From: Actinomycetota bacterium
GTDB lineage: Bacteria; Actinomycetota; Actinomycetes; S36-B12
NCBI GenBank assembly: GCA_030684515.1
Contig: JAUXVJ010000002.1
Location: 1 to 64,000, forward strand
Direction: 5' to 3'
Length of the DNA: 64,000 nucleotides
This document shows, piece by piece, positions 24,666 through 31,975 of this stretch. Numbering within the stretch: position 1 is the first letter of the stretch; every line of letters starts with the position of its first letter. The translations under genes were made by a program, and so were the position numbers. A model generated the notes under the pieces. The model saw only the letters and a program-made list of their open reading frames with translations, was not told where the DNA came from and ran no database searches.

Positions 24666-25163
24666 TCAGTCTGCATTTGGAGTGAGGTCTTCCAAGGAGC
24701 GCCAATAGATCATTGCGTCCTCATCCTGCTTCGCATGTGGGATGCGCCCGATGACTTCAAAGCCGAGGCTCTCGTAGAGGGTTCGCGATGGGTTGTGCTC
24801 AAGTACCAAGTTGAACATCATGGCCGTGTATCCAAGTCGGGCGGCCTGCTGAAGTGAGTCTTGGACCATCAGCCGTGCGATTCCCTGCCTTCTGGCTGTG
24901 CTGCTGACGGTGTAACCGCCTTGGGCGATGTGGGCGGCGAATGCTGGGAAGTTCGAACGGACGAAGTAGGAACCCACGATCTTTTCGTCTTGCCATGCGA
25001 CGAAAACAGCGCGGTTGCGGATCCATCCTTCCAAGAACACATCCATGGTTGCCCCGTTTGCGGGCATCGCACCGCCATCATCGACAACGGCGGCGTACAT
25101 GTCGAATAAGGCGTCCAGGTCCTCGTTCTGAAGTGGACGCAATTCAACGGGCGATGTGGACAT
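24666..25163 (-). CDS. GNAT-family N-acetyltransferase
   Basis: The 165-residue protein is a single GNAT domain: LRPLQNEDLDALFDMYAAVV, VGSYFVRSNFPAFAAHIAQG, the acetyl-CoA pyrophosphate loop region TARRQGIARLMVQDSL (RRQGIA) and LYESLGFEVIGRIP. It acetylates an amine of unknown identity. It is divergent from the carboxymuconolactone-decarboxylase-like gene, with 135 bases between. The 267 bases separating it from the methyltransferase gene hold nothing I can identify. Confidence 0.88.
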   Translation of the reverse strand: MSTSPVELRPLQNEDLDALFDMYAAVVDDGGAMPANGATMDVFLEGWIRNRAVFVAWQDEKIVGSYFVRSNFPAFAAHIAQGGYTVSSTARRQGIARLMVQDSLQQAARLGYTAMMFNLVLEHNPSRTLYESLGFEVIGRIPHAKQDEDAMIYWRSLEDLTPNAD

Positions 25164-25298
25164 GGATCGGATCTTGCCGCACCCGCACGAATCTGGGAGA
25201 TCGAATAGGCCACCAACGTCACACCCGAGCCCTTGGACTGTGCCTCAATATTGGCGTGTCGACCGTGGAAATCGGCCGGCTCCTGATTCGCTCTTCGA

Positions 25299-25739
25299 AT
25301 GGCCGAATTCTCCCCAACGACTTCCGAACCGTACGAAGCGCTGCTCCACTTGGCAAAAGCCGCAGATATCAACGCCGCTTCAGCCCTTAGTCCTCTTACG
25401 GTTGAGTTGATCAAACTGCGGGTTTCACAGATAAACGGCTGTGCGTATTGCCTCCGCCTACATACACGAGATGCCCTCGCGCTCGGAGAGAGCGCTGACC
25501 GTATTGCCGTCCTCTCCGCGTGGCGAGAGACCTCCTATTTCACCGATTTCGAGCAGGCTGCCTTACGAGTCGCCGAGGGCGTGGCGAGAGTCGGCCACCC
25601 GAGCATGGCGCATAGTGCCGCAGAAGATACTTCGCCCCTTTCACGCGAGGAAGTCCGTGCGGCGAAGTGGGTTGCGATTGCCATCGACGCACTGAATCGA
25701 CTCTCCGTCACGAGCGGTTCGGTGATCTCGCCCGACTAG
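25299..25739 (+). CDS. Carboxymuconolactone decarboxylase / AhpD-like protein
   Basis: The CMD fold signature is ELIKLRVSQINGCAYCLRLH, with the redox CxxC (Cys48, Cys51) and His55, followed by HTRDALALGESADRIAVLSA. Such proteins are alkylhydroperoxidases of the AhpD type rather than true decarboxylases when the CxxC and His are present. The length of 146 residues is usual. Downstream genes on the same strand (cysteine hydrolase and alpha/beta hydrolase) begin 85 bases later. Confidence 0.9.
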   Translation: MAEFSPTTSEPYEALLHLAKAADINAASALSPLTVELIKLRVSQINGCAYCLRLHTRDALALGESADRIAVLSAWRETSYFTDFEQAALRVAEGVARVGHPSMAHSAAEDTSPLSREEVRAAKWVAIAIDALNRLSVTSGSVISPD

Positions 25740-25824
25740 CCTCCGTGAAGAATGCTTAGTCAAGGGCTCTGTCGGTTATCGACCAGAGAACCAGGCCACC
25801 TGCTCAAGTGGGAGATCATTGACC

Positions 25825-26469
25825 ATGACCGAGGATTACCTCACACCGGAACTTCCAAGGTCTGTGTTGCTGACTATCGATTTGCAGCGTGACTTTCTGG
25901 ATGGTGCGCCATTTGAAATCGCTGGAACTACGGCCGTACTTCCCAATGTCATTCGCGTGCTTGAGGCCTACCGCGGCGCAGGGCTACCAATCGTGCACGT
26001 CGTTCGCCTCTACGTACCTGGCGGCGAAGATGTTGATCTTCCGCGACGCAGCGCTGTTGAAGGCGGTTTGAACATCGTTGCGCCTCATACAACTGGCAGC
26101 CAGCTTGCCGACGGCCTATTGCGAGCTCACGTGGATCTTGATTCGCCTGCGTTACTGCGCGGAGCGTTGCAGTCAGTTGGACCTTCGGAGTGGATCTTGT
26201 ACAAGCCTCGCTGGGGAGCTTTCTATCGAACTGCGCTTAATGAGTTTCTCAGCAAGCGCAATATCTCTACTGTCGTAGTTGCCGGATGCAACCTGCCGAA
26301 TTGCCCGCGGGCGACACTGTTCGAAGCCAGCGAACGCGACTACCGGACCGTGGTCGTGGAAGACGCAGTATCCCAAGTGTCAGATGAGCGATTGGCTGAC
26401 CTCATCTCAATTGGTGTCGCACAGTTGCGGACAGCCGATCTCGTTACCAGCGTGTTCAGATTGGCGTGA
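25825..26469 (+). CDS. Isochorismatase-family cysteine hydrolase
   Basis: The catalytic triad of the family is visible: Asp19 (LLTIDLQRDFL), Lys in ILYKPRWGAFYRT and Cys in VVAGCNLPNCPRATLFEA. Members hydrolyse isochorismate, nicotinamide, biuret or N-carbamoyl compounds; the sequence does not decide. ATG 25825 has GGGAG ten bases upstream and is preferred over a TTG at 25819. The stop overlaps the start of the alpha/beta hydrolase gene by four bases. Confidence 0.9.
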   Translation: MTEDYLTPELPRSVLLTIDLQRDFLDGAPFEIAGTTAVLPNVIRVLEAYRGAGLPIVHVVRLYVPGGEDVDLPRRSAVEGGLNIVAPHTTGSQLADGLLRAHVDLDSPALLRGALQSVGPSEWILYKPRWGAFYRTALNEFLSKRNISTVVVAGCNLPNCPRATLFEASERDYRTVVVEDAVSQVSDERLADLISIGVAQLRTADLVTSVFRLA

Positions 26470-27356
26470 CGCCGGTGAAAGAGGTGACCATCCGACGGTC
26501 TGACGTCAGCATTGCTGCCTTGGATTTCGGTGGAGTTGGACCAGCTGTCATCTTGCTGCATGGCCTTGCTGGCAGCTCCCAAGAAATGCAACCAACCGCC
26601 GCAGCCTTGTCCAATGAATTTCGCGTCATCTTGATCGACCAACGAGGCCATGGCCGCAGCACACGCCGACCTGCAGATCTCGCGCGCAAAGCCTTCGTCG
26701 GCGATGTCGCCAGCGTCATCACCCACTTACTTCCCGGCCAGCAAGTAGTACTCGTCGGGCAATCTATGGGTGCACACACCGCATTCCTCACGGCAGCCGC
26801 TCACCCCGATCTAGTCGATGCGCTCGTGATGCTCGAAGGTCATCCCGAGGGTAAGAGCCAGCCACGAACGGCTCAAGAAATCGGCGAGTACTTCGCGTCT
26901 TGGCCATCACCGTTTGCAGACACCGACGCTGCCCGCTCATTTCTCGGTGACACGCCATTGGCTGCCGCATTGATTGAAGATCTCGAGTCCACGCCGTTGG
27001 GACTTCGCCCCAGATTTGATCCCGACATCATGCAAACCACCATTGCCGCGGTGCACCCTCCGCGGTGGCAAGAATGGGAATCGCTGCCCACGCCTACCTT
27101 GGCCGTGTTCGCCGAGAATGGTCTGTTCTCTGACGAAGACAAGGCCGAACTCATCAGGCGACGCCCAGGAACCTTGCGGGCTGACATTCCTGGCGCAGGT
27201 CACGATGCTCACTTGGATGCATTCGACTTATGGATTGAAATTCTGCTCAAGTACCTTCGGGAAACGACGACAGGTGATTTCCGGCGGCAGATGGGTCCGG
27301 TTGCCCGTACGCAGTCCTTCAGCCCGGAGACGATCGCACCGACGAAACTGACGTAG
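26466..27356 (+). CDS. Alpha/beta hydrolase
   Basis: The fold is shown by the oxyanion strand VILLHGLAGSS, LIDQRGHGRS, the nucleophile elbow LVGQSMGAHTA and the C-terminal His in GAGHDAHLDAFD. The substrate is unknown; it could act with the coupled isochorismatase-like gene on one pathway. The GTG at 26466 overlaps the previous stop; an in-frame GTG at 26475 is an alternative. The tail after residue 265 is polar and probably disordered. It converges with the relaxase gene. Confidence 0.88.
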   Translation: MTPVKEVTIRRSDVSIAALDFGGVGPAVILLHGLAGSSQEMQPTAAALSNEFRVILIDQRGHGRSTRRPADLARKAFVGDVASVITHLLPGQQVVLVGQSMGAHTAFLTAAAHPDLVDALVMLEGHPEGKSQPRTAQEIGEYFASWPSPFADTDAARSFLGDTPLAAALIEDLESTPLGLRPRFDPDIMQTTIAAVHPPRWQEWESLPTPTLAVFAENGLFSDEDKAELIRRRPGTLRADIPGAGHDAHLDAFDLWIEILLKYLRETTTGDFRRQMGPVARTQSFSPETIAPTKLT

Positions 27357-27413
27357 GTTTGAGGAACTCAATTGAATATTTCAACCTCCTCCCGAAATCC
27401 GCCTTGCGGCCGG

Positions 27414-30400
27414 TCATAGAGACATCCCCATCCCCGTCCCGGATACCGACTGAAAAGGCCTCGTCCATGTCGGAGTTAGGGCTTGAGTAGGTGAGTCAAT
27501 CGACTCGACTTTGCCAGTGAGGTGTGCCCGGACTCGGTCGAGGACTTCGTCATCGAGCTGGCCGGCACTCCAGTTGAGGGCCTTGGACATCTCAGATGTA
27601 TCGAGCCAGTCGCGGGCATCGGCGACCAGGATCGTGCCGTCACGTCCGCGCGTAGCTGTGACGTAGAGGCTGGAACGGTCTTTGTTGCGGTCAAGTGATC
27701 CGATGTGGACGGCGCTGGTCTGCCCTTGGACCTTGTGGGTCGTTCCGGCGTAGCCGTAGTCGAAGTGGGCGAGCAGCATCCGCGGGGCCATGGACCGCTC
27801 GCGGCCATCATCGAAGCGCACACGCACCCGGTCCCGTCCGGCATCGATGACTCTGGCGCGTTCACCTCGAACAAGCCGCTCTCCGTCTTTACCGGGTGTC
27901 GGTTTGGTGACCCGCAGGACTGTGCCGACACCGAGTTGCGTATCGCCGGACGCAGCCCGGTAAGTACGCGCCTTGGCGGCATCGATTTGGCCGGAGGCGA
28001 TGAGCCGGTCGTGGATGCGCACATTGAGGTCATCGACCTCGGCGTTCGTGACCGCGTCGCATGTGACCGAATCTGCACCATGTACGGCGACCTGCTCGAC
28101 CACGAGGCCAGCGAGCAGGTCGAGTTTGTGCTCGCGGTGTCGGGCAACGACAACCGAGCCGTTGGCGCTGAGCCGTTCCCAGGCGGCCTCGATGTCGCCA
28201 GCGTGCAGAGCGGCGGCGATCGCCTGACCATCGGCCGTGCGTTGGCGCTGGTTCGTTGTCAACCTGACGACCTGGTCAGGAAAGTGCTTGCACAGCACGC
28301 TGAACGCGTCCCCTGCTGCGACGGCACCGAGTTGCCTGGGATCGCCCTGCAGCACGAGGCGCTTGTTGTGCTCCATGCACCAGCGCGCGATGCTGGCAAC
28401 CGAAACGACGTCGGCCATGGACGCCTCGTCGATCACGATCAGGGATGCGCGTGGTGGCGAGCCTGCATCGATAGCGCGCCGCAGTGCGGCCAGATTCGCC
28501 CAACTACCCCCGGATTCGTGCCCGGCAGTCGACGCAGCCAGTGTCGCCGTCGATGCGACGAGCAGTCGTGAGCGCCTCGACTCGAGCGCGGCCCTCGCGG
28601 CACGGAGCACAGTGGTCTTGCCCGAGCCGGCGACGCCCGCGATGAGTGTGATGGGGGCAGTGCCATCAACGATTGCGGAAACTGCCTGAGCCTGTTCCTC
28701 ACTGAGCAGCCACCCATTCGAGGACGACGCGGACCGCAATCCGATCTTCGTGGGCTGCGAGAACTCTTCGGGCGCCGGCAGCAGGCAGTGACCTGCGAAG
28801 GTGGCAAGCAGCCACTGCTCCTCGGCCAGGGCCCGGCTGGAGATCCACCGTTGCCCACCGGTTTTCATGCCCAGGTCTCGGGACTCGTGCCCACGGACGA
28901 ATCCCCGCTCCAGAACCATGCGCGTGATCCGCAACCGCTCGTCAGATGGCAATCCGGCTCCTGCGAGATCGACCAACGCTCGGATCTTGGCCAAAGACGC
29001 AGTCGAATCGTGCTCGCATGCGACCTCGAGAACTTCGGTCACCCAGGTGGAGTCCTCCCACATCCCAGGCGGCGGGAACTCGCTGCCATTAGTGGCACGC
29101 TCAGAATCGAGGTCCAGGTTCAGGCCGGCCGCACGCTCCTCGACGATGGCGCGCAACTGCGTCCACGACAACTGCTCGTCGCTCTTCGCTGCGGTTGTTC
29201 GCGACTTGGCCGCGCGATCACGCCGCGACCTCGTGCGTGCGGTGATCGCCTGCTCATCCTCAGATTCACCTAGTTCGGCCAGCACGCCTTGGTGCCCGCG
29301 ACTGAAGGCCGTGATCGTGTCTTCGCTGAATCCTCCGACCTGCCACTGCCACGAGATTGGGTCGAACCACGCCTCGTCGATAAGTCCGCGCTTGCGCGCC
29401 TCGTCGATGACAAACGCCTGGCCCCAGGACGCGAACCGAGGGGCATTGATGATGAGCTCTCTGCCGCCATCGGCCATGGTGCGCACGAGCCCGTCAGCGC
29501 CAACGAGTTGGTTGGGCAGCGTGCAGTGCACATGCAGGTGGGGGTCACCGGCCCGCGAGGAGATCTCAGTCGCGATGAATCCGGCCCAGCCATCCGCGGG
29601 CATGATCTGCACGTTCTCACCATCGCCGCGATGTCCCGACGAGCAGAAGCCAGCTTCCGCCATCAGCGCCTCCAACGCGCGAGTCGCTCCGGCTTCCATG
29701 ACGTCGAACCAGGCAGCTGCATCGCCAGGGTCGCCAGTAAGGGCGAACAGCGATATCGACTTGGGAAGTGTCAGCGTGAGTTCATAGCCTGCGTTGCCGA
29801 CGGCCTCGCGGCGAAAGGATTCGCTCGCCAGCCTCGCCCAGATCATCCGCCCGTGTTCAAGGTGCGTCGGACCAACTCTCGGACGTGGATCGGTGTAGAT
29901 CCACTTGGGAGGGTTGCCGCGACGCCCTCGGGCGTCAACCGGGGAATGCTGTAATTTCCACAAGTGCCAGCTCAGCATTATGTGCAAGCTGTCGGGCTCC
30001 ACACCGATGCCGTGTCGCTCCAGTGCACGCAGCACGCCGGCCGCAGTCAGGAATGACACCGATCGATCCCTTGCGTCGGCCCGCTCAAGCGCCCGCCACC
30101 AGTTGCTTGCGTCTCGTGAGACGAACACCTGCTCTGGCCTGACTCCGGCCTTGCCCATCGCAGAGTCTGCGAGCAACCGGATGGGAGATGCCGGCACGCG
30201 CGCCAAACGCGATCGCTGAGTCTTGACTCCGTAGGTCAGACGGCTTCCAGTGAACGACTCCTCGATGATCGCGAGGTCTGTCTCAGACTCAACGAATTCA
30301 CCTGGCCGGAACCCGAGCAAATCTGCTGTTGCACCAGAACCCACAAACCGCACTCGCCGAATACCTACCTGGCCAGTGCCCGTTCGATAGGCGGCTTGCC

Positions 30401-30497
30401 TCCCCGAGACTCCTGTCGATCCAGTGACCCGGTACCAGACCTGGCCCATGCCGGCGGCGGTGTGGGCGATGGTCGTCACCTTCGCGTGCGCGGTCAT
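27414..30497 (-). CDS. MobF-family relaxase/helicase (TraA/TrwC-like)
   Basis: The 1,027-residue protein joins a TrwC relaxase domain (metal-binding HLHVH near residue 320 within AGDPHLHVHCTLPN) to a superfamily 1 helicase (Walker A GVAGSGKTT near 621, then IVIDEASMADVV and LQGDPRQLGAV, and YGYAGTTHKVQGQTS near the end). It should nick at oriT and unwind the strand for transfer. The N-terminus (MTAHAKVTTI, then VWYRVTG) differs from the usual MobF start, so the catalytic Tyr is not certain. No coupling protein or secretion genes lie nearby. An ATG nine codons upstream at 30524 is possible. Confidence 0.93.
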   Translation of the reverse strand: MTAHAKVTTIAHTAAGMGQVWYRVTGSTGVSGRQAAYRTGTGQVGIRRVRFVGSGATADLLGFRPGEFVESETDLAIIEESFTGSRLTYGVKTQRSRLARVPASPIRLLADSAMGKAGVRPEQVFVSRDASNWWRALERADARDRSVSFLTAAGVLRALERHGIGVEPDSLHIMLSWHLWKLQHSPVDARGRRGNPPKWIYTDPRPRVGPTHLEHGRMIWARLASESFRREAVGNAGYELTLTLPKSISLFALTGDPGDAAAWFDVMEAGATRALEALMAEAGFCSSGHRGDGENVQIMPADGWAGFIATEISSRAGDPHLHVHCTLPNQLVGADGLVRTMADGGRELIINAPRFASWGQAFVIDEARKRGLIDEAWFDPISWQWQVGGFSEDTITAFSRGHQGVLAELGESEDEQAITARTRSRRDRAAKSRTTAAKSDEQLSWTQLRAIVEERAAGLNLDLDSERATNGSEFPPPGMWEDSTWVTEVLEVACEHDSTASLAKIRALVDLAGAGLPSDERLRITRMVLERGFVRGHESRDLGMKTGGQRWISSRALAEEQWLLATFAGHCLLPAPEEFSQPTKIGLRSASSSNGWLLSEEQAQAVSAIVDGTAPITLIAGVAGSGKTTVLRAARAALESRRSRLLVASTATLAASTAGHESGGSWANLAALRRAIDAGSPPRASLIVIDEASMADVVSVASIARWCMEHNKRLVLQGDPRQLGAVAAGDAFSVLCKHFPDQVVRLTTNQRQRTADGQAIAAALHAGDIEAAWERLSANGSVVVARHREHKLDLLAGLVVEQVAVHGADSVTCDAVTNAEVDDLNVRIHDRLIASGQIDAAKARTYRAASGDTQLGVGTVLRVTKPTPGKDGERLVRGERARVIDAGRDRVRVRFDDGRERSMAPRMLLAHFDYGYAGTTHKVQGQTSAVHIGSLDRNKDRSSLYVTATRGRDGTILVADARDWLDTSEMSKALNWSAGQLDDEVLDRVRAHLTGKVESIDSPTQALTPTWTRPFQSVSGTGMGMSL

Positions 30498-31035
30498 CGT
30501 GTCCACCGAGAATCCGGATTCCAAGCCGGATAGATGATTTCAGTTGTTGAGTGGTTCGTGCCTTGTCTGTTGGGCGTGGATTGGAATGGGATGACTTGAG
30601 TTGCATTCTTGGATTTTTGACTTGTGAAATGTGATGGTTGCCTTGGATTGAATTCTGGTTCTTGGACGATTGGCACTTGCTTCAAATTTGGCGTCATTCT
30701 TATACAACCGTGCGGGGTGTCCGGTACCTCGCAAGTTCACGGGCGAGAGGAACTTCTTTTTTGCGATCGCTCAAGATTCTGTGGTTCGAATGTTGATGCG
30801 ATTTCCACTGAGTCGACGAGAGATTCGGCCAGTTCGAGCTCTAGATTGCGTGTTGAATCCGATCTAGAAGCGCTACGGCGAGCGTCCACGCACCAAGACG
30901 TCAGCCGCGATGGGTACCGTTTGTACAGCGAATTGGGCAGAGAATGAGCGTGTGGCCAGCCCCAATCTGGAACGAAATCCGAGCCTCCGCACGTGCCTTC
31001 GCCGCACGATGTGCATAACGAAATAGACTGGATGC
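30498..31035. other. Noncoding region upstream of the relaxase, oriT candidate
   Basis: About 540 bases with no credible gene, visibly more A+T-rich than the surroundings and full of short TTG/TGG-rich motifs, lie directly before the relaxase start. This is the normal place for oriT of a MobF element. It contains the imperfect hairpin at 30711-30733. Confidence 0.5.
30711..30733. promoter_or_regulatory. Inverted repeat in the oriT candidate region
   Basis: TGCGGGGT and ACCTCGCA form eight pairs (one G-T) around the seven-base loop GTCCGGT. Relaxases commonly recognise a hairpin next to the nick site. This is the clearest hairpin I found in the region, but no known MobF nic sequence was identified. 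Confidence 0.4.
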
Positions 31036-31152
31036 ATGAGCGAGCAACCGCCGCCGGATTCAACGCCTCCAGATCCACCTCCGGCTTTCGCGCCCCCCGA
31101 ACCCCAAAAGCGCAGCCAAGAGACTGAATCCGCGACCGAGGTGACTCGATGA
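31036..31152 (+). CDS. Possible Pro-rich micropeptide 1 (38 aa)
   Basis: This frame encodes a peptide that is over a quarter proline (MSEQPPPDSTPPDPPPAF and on) with a charged tail. Its stop overlaps the start of a second Pro-rich frame by four bases, the usual sign of coupled translation. No ribosome site is clear and no homologue is recognised. It may be a real small protein or a low-complexity accident. Confidence 0.35.
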   Translation: MSEQPPPDSTPPDPPPAFAPPEPQKRSQETESATEVTR

Positions 31153-31244
31153 TGGCCGATAGCGACGAGACACCGCCCCCGCCCCCACCTCCACCGCCTC
31201 CGGCTCCTACAGCGCCTCCGGAGAAGATCCAGAAGAACGGCTAG
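31149..31244 (+). CDS. Possible Pro-rich micropeptide 2 (31 aa)
   Basis: The frame starts with ATGATG overlapping the previous stop and encodes a run of ten prolines between SDET and APTAPPEKIQKNG. Such a run would stall ribosomes without EF-P. It ends four bases before the stop of the convergent membrane-protein gene. The function is unknown. Confidence 0.35.
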   Translation: MMADSDETPPPPPPPPPPAPTAPPEKIQKNG

Positions 31245-31248
31245 CTGG

Positions 31249-31809
31249 TTAGGTATAGACGAGCGATATCGCTGTCGCCGTGGATACTCCCGTCATGACT
31301 ACTAGGGCCCAGCCTGAATAGCGCAACATTGTTGCCTTGGTTTTAACTGCTGGGCAATTGTTTTCGTAAGCCACTTCTAGCGAGCGCGCCAACTGCCAAG
31401 CAACAGACTCGTTTTCTCGGTTCGAACTCCACGCTGCTCCCCAGGCATCAGCAGCCGTTGGGTACGAGTCCACGCTTTGGACACGCTGGACAATCCAAGC
31501 TAGCGAGACAACAGCAACAGCCCCGAGCGCTGCTAGGCCGAGCCCGATCCAAGACACAACAGTCGGGTGGTGGGTCATCGGCGGCTTCAACGCCAATAAG
31601 GCAAGTAGAAATGCAGCCTCGGCGACTGCCGTTAAGAGGTGGTTGTTCGCCTTGGCATCGTAGGCATCCCAAGTCGCCATCTGTTGGTCGAATCGAGCCT
31701 GCGCAAGCATTAGATAGGCGTCCCCACCCTCCGCTGGAAATGCGGACACAATCGGCTTCCGTTCCTCGTCAATCTCGCCGTCATCTGCCACGACGCAATC
31801 TTGCCCCAC
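31249..31809 (-). CDS. Small three-helix membrane protein, effector-like (186 aa)
   Basis: After a polar N-terminus the protein has a helix (ARFDQQMATWDAYDAKANNH) leading into two membrane segments (LLTAVAEAAFLLALLAL and VSWIGLGLAALGAVAVVSLA). A cytoplasmic helical stretch with ESVAWQLARSLEVAYEN and KTKATMLRYSG then leads to a third membrane segment at the C-terminus. This topology resembles small membrane effectors of the SLATT and Pycsar-TM kinds found in defence islands. No nucleotide cyclase is nearby. It is divergent from hsdR with 166 bases between. Membrane location is sure; the role is inferred. Confidence 0.6.
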   Translation of the reverse strand: MGQDCVVADDGEIDEERKPIVSAFPAEGGDAYLMLAQARFDQQMATWDAYDAKANNHLLTAVAEAAFLLALLALKPPMTHHPTVVSWIGLGLAALGAVAVVSLAWIVQRVQSVDSYPTAADAWGAAWSSNRENESVAWQLARSLEVAYENNCPAVKTKATMLRYSGWALVVMTGVSTATAISLVYT

Positions 31810-31975
31810 CGCGCGTGAGTGGCGGCGGTTCTGAAGCCACGGCCCATGTAGTGGCGCCTCGCGTGATGGCTGTTGTCAATCGGATTTCCCCGTGTGGGCA
31901 CCAACTGCTGGATTCCTTCAGAGACAAACGAGCACTGACTAGTAGCCTCTCATCCGGTCGGGATAAGGGGGGTGT

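Noticed and set aside
27705-28571. 288-codon antisense frame within the relaxase gene
   Set aside because: It lies over the helicase motifs of the relaxase and has no family signature.
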